DNA from: an uncultured Prevotellaceae bacterium | GTDB taxonomy: Bacteria; Bacteroidota; Bacteroidia; Bacteroidales; Bacteroidaceae | Length of the DNA stretch: 46,933 bases | Assembly (NCBI GenBank): GCA_902792855.1 | Contig: CADBBP010000004.1 | Span: 1 to 46,933, forward strand | Reading direction: 5' to 3' | Shown: piece after piece, positions 42,768-46,933 of the stretch | Layout of the letters: each line of letters opens with the position of its first letter | How positions within the stretch are numbered: the stretch's first letter is position 1 | The notes under the pieces: model-generated | What the model saw: only the letters and a program-made list of their open reading frames with translations | Told to the model about the DNA's origin: nothing | Databases searched by the model: none | Made by a program: the position numbers and the translations under genes

Positions 42768-44069
42768 TTATTCTTTAAGCAAAAACGCTTTGAAATCTTC
42801 AAATTCGCGAGAGAGCTCCACGCTCTGTTTCTTCCCGCGCATGAAGGCGGCCAAACGCTCGGGGATGGCGATGTCGGCACCGAGTATTTCGTCCACCTTT
42901 TCCTTGAACTTCGCAGGGTGTGCAGTCTCGCAGAACACGCCGGCCTCGCCGTCGCGCAACTGTTCGCGAAGGGCGCGGTAGCCGCAGGCACCGTGGGGGT
43001 CGAGCACGTAACCGGTGCGGCGGTGGCACTCGAGCATCGTCTCACGTATGTCGTCATCGCTGTAGGTGGCTCCTCCGATGTAGGCGGTGATGCGCTCGTG
43101 GGAACCGCCATAGAGGTCATACACCCTGGCGAAATTGCTGGGGTCGCCCACGTCCATGGCGTTGGCGAGTGTCTGGATGCTTGCCTTTGGTTCGTAGCGG
43201 CCTGTCTGCAGGTAGTTGTAGAAGATGTCGTTGGCGTTGTTGGCGGCGATGAAGCGGTGGATGGGCAGACCCATCTCGTGGCCGAAGAGGCCGGCTGTGA
43301 TGTTTCCGAAATTGCCGCTTGGCACGCACATCACCATCTTGTCGGCCTTGCCAAGGCCCTTCATCCGTGCGTAGGCGTTGAAATAGTAGAATGCCTGTGG
43401 CAGGAAGCGCGCCACATTGATGGAGTTGGCGCTGGTGAGGCGTAAGTGGGCGTTGAGCTCGGGGTCGAGGAATGCTTGTTTCACCAAACGCTGGCAGTCG
43501 TCGAACACGCCGTCCACCTCCAACGCGGTGATGTTGCGCCCGAGGGTGGTGAACTGACTCTCCTGGATGCGACTGACCTTCCCCTTGGGGTAGAGCACAT
43601 AGACGTGGATGCCCTCCACGCCGAGGAAGCCGTTGGCAACGGCGGAACCGGTGTCGCCACTGGTGGCTACGAGCACGTTCACGCGGCCGGCATCCTCCTG
43701 GCGGATGAAATATTGCAGCAGTCGTGCCATGAAGCGGGCGCCTACGTCCTTGAATGCCAGGGTGGGGCCGTGGAAAAGTTCCAAGGCGTAGATGTTCTCG
43801 TCAACCTGAGCGATGGGGCAGTCGAAGGACAGGGTGTCGCATACGATGCGGCGCAAGTCTTCTTTCTCCACATCTTCTCCGAAAAAGGCCTCTGCCACGG
43901 TGCAGGCTATCTCCTGGAATGACAACTGCTCAATGTGTTGGAAGAAGGAGGCGGGCAGCGTCGGTATTCGCTCAGGCATGTATAGTCCGCGGTCGGGGGC
44001 AAGCCCTTTCACCACTGCCTCGTGGAGGGTGGCCATGGGGGCGTTCTTGTTGGTGCTGTAGTATTTCAT
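42768..44069 (-). CDS. thrC: threonine synthase
   Basis: 433 residues from ATG 44069, starting MKYYSTNKNAP, typical for the family. PLP-binding K107 in HGPTLAFKDVGARF, the SGDTGSAVANGF phosphate-binding loop (about 134-145) and VPSGNFGNITAG further on. It converts O-phosphohomoserine to threonine in the cytoplasm. The frame remains open upstream to 44210 but that extension crosses the divergent promoters. Single-gene unit with its own terminator. Confidence 0.97.
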   Translation of the reverse strand: MKYYSTNKNAPMATLHEAVVKGLAPDRGLYMPERIPTLPASFFQHIEQLSFQEIACTVAEAFFGEDVEKEDLRRIVCDTLSFDCPIAQVDENIYALELFHGPTLAFKDVGARFMARLLQYFIRQEDAGRVNVLVATSGDTGSAVANGFLGVEGIHVYVLYPKGKVSRIQESQFTTLGRNITALEVDGVFDDCQRLVKQAFLDPELNAHLRLTSANSINVARFLPQAFYYFNAYARMKGLGKADKMVMCVPSGNFGNITAGLFGHEMGLPIHRFIAANNANDIFYNYLQTGRYEPKASIQTLANAMDVGDPSNFARVYDLYGGSHERITAYIGGATYSDDDIRETMLECHRRTGYVLDPHGACGYRALREQLRDGEAGVFCETAHPAKFKEKVDEILGADIAIPERLAAFMRGKKQSVELSREFEDFKAFLLKE

Positions 44070-44096
44070 TTTTGATGAGGTTTCTGTTTTCGGCGG

Positions 44097-44127
44097 CGAA
44101 GGTAGCAATATTTTCCGACATGGGCAA
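44097..44127 (-). promoter_or_regulatory. candidate promoter of thrC
   Basis: Minus strand: TTG at 44127-44125 and TACCTTCG at 44104-44097, 20 bp apart; the -7 has one mismatch to TAnnTTTG. ~28 nt before the ATG. Confidence 0.38.
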
Positions 44128-44166
44128 TATTTTGGCCGTTTTATCAACCGACGTCTGCCGATTGGC

Positions 44167-44196
44167 TTGGCATATTGAAAAAAAACCGTATCTTTG
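44167..44196 (+). promoter_or_regulatory. promoter of the AraC-type regulator gene
   Basis: TTG at 44167-44169 and TATCTTTG at 44189-44196, 19 bp apart, a full match. Transcription would start near 44203, leaving a leader of ~90 nt. Confidence 0.65.
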
Positions 44197-44293
44197 CACC
44201 ACAAAAACACCCCGACCCTTTGACGCTGCGCGTCGAAGGCACTCTTTAGCAGAAATCATTCTGAAAAGAAGAGACAAATATGTTTAATTATGT

Positions 44294-45229
44294 ATGATAA
44301 GGAAGAAAGAGGGGTTTCAGGGCGAACGACAAGTTGTCCTGTCACCAATGCTGGTAGAGATGGAGGAAAACGACGATCTCTGCCGCAGCCTATTCATCAC
44401 TGACATTGGCTATTATCCCAAGGCGGAGCACCACTACAGAATACGCCGACAGGCTATCAACCAGTATGTTCTTATCTACTGCGTTGACGGCAGCGGGTTT
44501 TATGTCATTGACGGAAAACGACAGGAGGTGACGAAAAACCAGTTTTTCATTCTCCCCGCAGGGAAGCCGCACGAGTATGGTGCGGCTGAGGACTGTCACT
44601 GGACCATCTACTGGGTGCATTTCCGTGGCGAGCATGCGCATGTCTATGCGGAGGGAGCATCCACCCCACAGGCCATCAATGTGTCGCTCCATTCGCGCAT
44701 CAGCGACCGCATCGGGGTGTTTGAGGAGATGCTCACCACCTTGCAATATGGCGAGGGGTTGGTGGACTTGCGCTATGCATCGAGTTTGTTACACTATTTC
44801 CTCGCCTCCATGCGCTACCTCAACCAGTTTCGAAGGGCGAAGTCAGGGAGAGGCGAACAGCCTGTGAGGGATGCAGGCCACAACCAGCAGCCGCCTACCA
44901 GCCAAACCAACGTAGATGTTGTGGAGCAGGCCATTCACTATATGCGTGAAAACATCGAACAGCACATCGTGATGGACGACGTGGTGCACTATGTGGGTTA
45001 TTCCCAAAGCCATTTCTTCTCGATTTTCAAGAAGAAGACAGGGCAGAGCCCCATCGCCTACTTCAACCGCCTGAAGGTGGAGCACGCCTGCCATCTGCTG
45101 AAGACCACCGACCTGAAGGTCAATCAGATATGTTATAAGGTGGGCGTGGAGGATGCGCTCTACTTCTCACGCCTCTTTTCAAAGGTCATGGGCATGTCGC
45201 CGACACAGTTCAAAAAAGCCAACAAGTAG
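44294..45229 (+). CDS. AraC family transcriptional regulator
   Basis: 311 residues. N-terminal AraC-type cupin domain (about 45-150; VIDGKRQEVTKNQFFILPAG, PHEY), a Gln/Arg-rich linker (about 180-205), then the double helix-turn-helix (about 210-311) with YSQSHFFSIFKKKTGQSP and VGVEDALYFSRLFSKVMGMSP. The cupin suggests a small-molecule, probably sugar, ligand. No target operon is adjacent: thrC is divergent and the next gene is an unrelated nuclease, so the regulon cannot be told. It has its own promoter. Confidence 0.93.
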   Translation: MIRKKEGFQGERQVVLSPMLVEMEENDDLCRSLFITDIGYYPKAEHHYRIRRQAINQYVLIYCVDGSGFYVIDGKRQEVTKNQFFILPAGKPHEYGAAEDCHWTIYWVHFRGEHAHVYAEGASTPQAINVSLHSRISDRIGVFEEMLTTLQYGEGLVDLRYASSLLHYFLASMRYLNQFRRAKSGRGEQPVRDAGHNQQPPTSQTNVDVVEQAIHYMRENIEQHIVMDDVVHYVGYSQSHFFSIFKKKTGQSPIAYFNRLKVEHACHLLKTTDLKVNQICYKVGVEDALYFSRLFSKVMGMSPTQFKKANK

Positions 45230-45330
45230 TCGCTTTTTTGAAACACTCTAATTGTTCAAAAGTTATAATTGAGAAAATGCACAACTTATATTTATGTTTG
45301 TTGTGCTCAACATTTTCTCCCCAAATCCTA

Positions 45331-45359
45331 TTGGCATTTACTTTTTTTTCGTATATTTG
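45331..45359 (+). promoter_or_regulatory. promoter of the PD-(D/E)XK transposase-family gene
   Basis: TTG at 45331-45333 and TATATTTG at 45352-45359, 18 bp apart; ATG follows at 45383. Confidence 0.55.
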
Positions 45360-45382
45360 CAACCAGAACAAACAAATATGTC

Positions 45383-46348
45383 ATGTTAGTAGCCAACCCC
45401 ATATACGACATCGTATTCAAGTACCTTATGGAGGATGAGCGCATCGCACGCACCATTCTCTCCGCCTTGTTAAAAAAAGAGGTGGTGGCTGTGGAGATGC
45501 GGCCTCACGAGTACGCCAACATCAGCCGCGATACGCTCTCGGTCTTCCGCATCGACTTCGGGGCGACCGTGAAGGAGGAGGACGGAACGCTCCACCTGGT
45601 CCTCATTGAACTGCAAAAGACGTGGGTGGAAACGGAGGCACTGCGCTTCCGACAATATCTCGGCGTGCAGTACTCCAGTCCCAAGAACATCGACCCCAAG
45701 AGCAAGGACGGCGCCGCCTTGCCGATGGTGGCGGTCTATATTCTCGGGCACAAGGTGGGCGACATCGAAGAGCCGGTCTTGTATGTCAATCACAAGGCAT
45801 ACGACTACGATGACAGGATAGTGACAAAAGGTCTTCCCAACCCCTTTGTGGACAGTCTCACGCACAATAGCATCATCGTGCAGATTCCGCGTCTCCGTGG
45901 CAAGGTGAACAACCGCCTCGACAAGGTGTTGAGCATCTTCGACCAGTCGCGTGTCACATCGGAGACACAACAGATGCTCTCCATCGATGAAAGTGCCTAC
46001 AGCAACGACGATGACATGATGCACATCGTACACCGACTCGTTGCGGCCGCGGCAAATACAGAGATGAGGTTCGGTATGAACGTGGAGGACGAGTACTACT
46101 CCGTCATAGAGAAGCGCGACACCGATATTATGCTGAAAAACAGGATTATAGCAAAGAATAACGCAATCATCAAGGAGCAGGAGAATCAGCTCAAGGAGCG
46201 TGACACCCAGCTCAAGGAGCGTGACACCCAATTGCAGACTTCTATCAAGATGCTTCTTCGTGCGGGTTTGTCACCTGAGACCATTGCTAATCAGTTGGGT
46301 GTGAACCTACAAATGGTAAAAGACTTCTTGTCCTCTGATGGTGACTGA
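45383..46348 (+). CDS. Rpn/PD-(D/E)XK nuclease family putative transposase
   Basis: 321 residues from ATG 45383 (MLVANPIYDIVFKYLM, the usual family start); the frame upstream to 45269 runs over the promoter. The PD-(D/E)XK core shows D58 (RIDFG) and E76-L-Q78 (with K79 next), the Rpn/YhgA-like form where Q can stand for K. The C-terminal third is a coiled coil (about 245-290) containing the heptad QLKERDT twice in a row, then a short helix-turn-helix-like end (AGLSPETIANQLGVNLQMVKDFL). Rpn proteins are recombination-promoting nucleases; these Bacteroidetes members are multicopy genes often annotated as transposases, but no terminal inverted repeats are seen here. Confidence 0.85.
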   Translation: MLVANPIYDIVFKYLMEDERIARTILSALLKKEVVAVEMRPHEYANISRDTLSVFRIDFGATVKEEDGTLHLVLIELQKTWVETEALRFRQYLGVQYSSPKNIDPKSKDGAALPMVAVYILGHKVGDIEEPVLYVNHKAYDYDDRIVTKGLPNPFVDSLTHNSIIVQIPRLRGKVNNRLDKVLSIFDQSRVTSETQQMLSIDESAYSNDDDMMHIVHRLVAAAANTEMRFGMNVEDEYYSVIEKRDTDIMLKNRIIAKNNAIIKEQENQLKERDTQLKERDTQLQTSIKMLLRAGLSPETIANQLGVNLQMVKDFLSSDGD

Positions 46349-46394
46349 TATTCTTGTTACTAAAATGAACAATTGGTTTAACTGACATTCTTGG

Positions 46395-46425
46395 CGTTGG
46401 GAATTGCTTTATGCAATTCCCAACG
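46395..46425. terminator. hairpin between convergent genes
   Basis: CGTTGGGAATTGC (46395-46407) and GCAATTCCCAACG (46413-46425), 13 bp perfect with a 5-nt loop. No clear T run on either side, but its place between two convergent genes suggests a bidirectional terminator. Confidence 0.6.
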
Positions 46426-46459
46426 TGGACACAGAAACTCATTTCAGGAGAGTATCTTT

Positions 46460-46933
46460 TTAAAGATTGCTCTCCATCAACGTCCTTAATTGCTGGATGC
46501 CTTGGTGGTTGTTGTCAAGGGCCTCCACCTCGGCAAGGTATTTCAAGGCATGCTTGGTGTCTCCCATGCCATAATACCCTAAGGCGAGCATGTACTTGCA
46601 GTGGATGACGTTCTTCACATCAAGTGAGTCCTCCCAGATGAGCAGGTCGGGTAGTGAGACGGCGAAGTAGTCCATCACTTGTTTCTCAAAGATGTGCTGT
46701 TTGCCGTAGTTGATAAGTTTGAAGAACCGTCCATGGGCCTCGCCCTCGCGACCGAGCTTGTAGAGTGCCATGCCCTGGTAGAATATTTTGTCGGGCTTCG
46801 CATCGTTGTAGTACATGGCGGCGGCGGGTTCCTGCGGCCCCTTGGTGGCCTCTTCCCAACATTTTATGGCCTCTTCTTTTTGTCCCAAGGCATCGTAGGC
46901 TACGCCGAGCAAGTAATGGAAGTCGTTCTCCTG
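46460..46933 (-). CDS. DUF5107 / TPR protein, C-terminal part (runs off the window)
   Basis: The frame is open to the window edge, so the 5' end is missing; 157 codons are visible. The repeats (HYLLGVAYDALGQKEEAIKCW at the edge, MALGYYGMGDTKHALKYL-type units later) and the block YYNDAKPDKIFYQGMALYKL followed by DYFAVSLPDLLIWED are those of the C-terminal TPR region of large DUF5107 proteins in Bacteroidetes, associated with carbohydrate metabolism. The specific function is unknown. Confidence 0.75.
   Translation of the reverse strand, partial: QENDFHYLLGVAYDALGQKEEAIKCWEEATKGPQEPAAAMYYNDAKPDKIFYQGMALYKLGREGEAHGRFFKLINYGKQHIFEKQVMDYFAVSLPDLLIWEDSLDVKNVIHCKYMLALGYYGMGDTKHALKYLAEVEALDNNHQGIQQLRTLMESNL

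Overview
The window looks like chromosome of a Bacteroidales bacterium, most likely Prevotella-like. The signs are: promoters of the TAnnTTTG type (often with TTG 18-20 bp upstream), no Shine-Dalgarno sequences, a SusC/SusD outer-membrane pair, a hybrid two-component sensor, DUF4960, DUF1573, DUF5107 and SatD/DUF3307 proteins, a type IX secretion (CHU_C) sorting domain, and dockerin-tailed secreted polysaccharidases. There is no rRNA or other marker that would fix the genus.

Layout. (1) 1-2800, minus strand: a type I restriction-modification locus, read as XRE-regulator relic, hsdM, a YhcG/DUF1016 PD-(D/E)XK nuclease, and the first codons of the next gene, probably hsdS. (2) 2800-3545: a gene-free stretch of three repeat structures, ending in five tandem 29-bp palindromic units directly before the promoter of satD-DUF3307 (3545-4905). 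(3) 4871-8748, minus: glnS, a TPR protein and a DedA protein, an apparent operon. (4) 9015-23802, plus: a complete fructan utilisation locus: hybrid sensor (lacking its ATPase domain), an unexplained structured leader, susC, susD, a DUF4960 glycan-binding lipoprotein, a GH32 lipoprotein, a periplasmic GH32, an MFS sugar importer and fructokinase. (5) 24086-30799: a short DUF1573 protein, a 1458-residue PL11 rhamnogalacturonan lyase with dockerin repeats, and a convergent dockerin protein with duplicated carbohydrate-binding modules. (6) 31065-35341, minus: uvrA, a CHU_C protein and ribE. (7) 35409-35598, minus: a candidate ~190-nt structured RNA with 6S-like nested stems. (8) 35824-42608, minus: a glycine-cleavage operon, lplA-gcvT-gcvH-gcvPA-gcvPB-lpdA, in which gcvPB appears frameshifted near its N terminus. 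(9) 42768-44069, minus: thrC, divergent from an AraC-type regulator. (10) 45383-46348, plus: an Rpn/PD-(D/E)XK 'transposase' family gene, followed by the 3' part of a DUF5107/TPR gene on the minus strand.

How the genes work together. In the fructan locus, a surface lipoprotein GH32 and SusCD would break and import fructan, the periplasmic GH32 would release fructose, the MFS protein would import it and fructokinase would phosphorylate it. The hybrid sensor has a periplasmic sugar-binding domain and would switch the locus on. In the glycine-cleavage operon, LplA supplies lipoate for GcvH, which shuttles between GcvPA/PB, GcvT and Lpd, so all dedicated parts are together.

The most interesting items are the palindromic array before satD, the 6S-like RNA before ribE, the structured region before susC, the ATPase-less hybrid sensor, the gcvPB frameshift, and short-period (8- and 9-bp) tandem arrays between genes.
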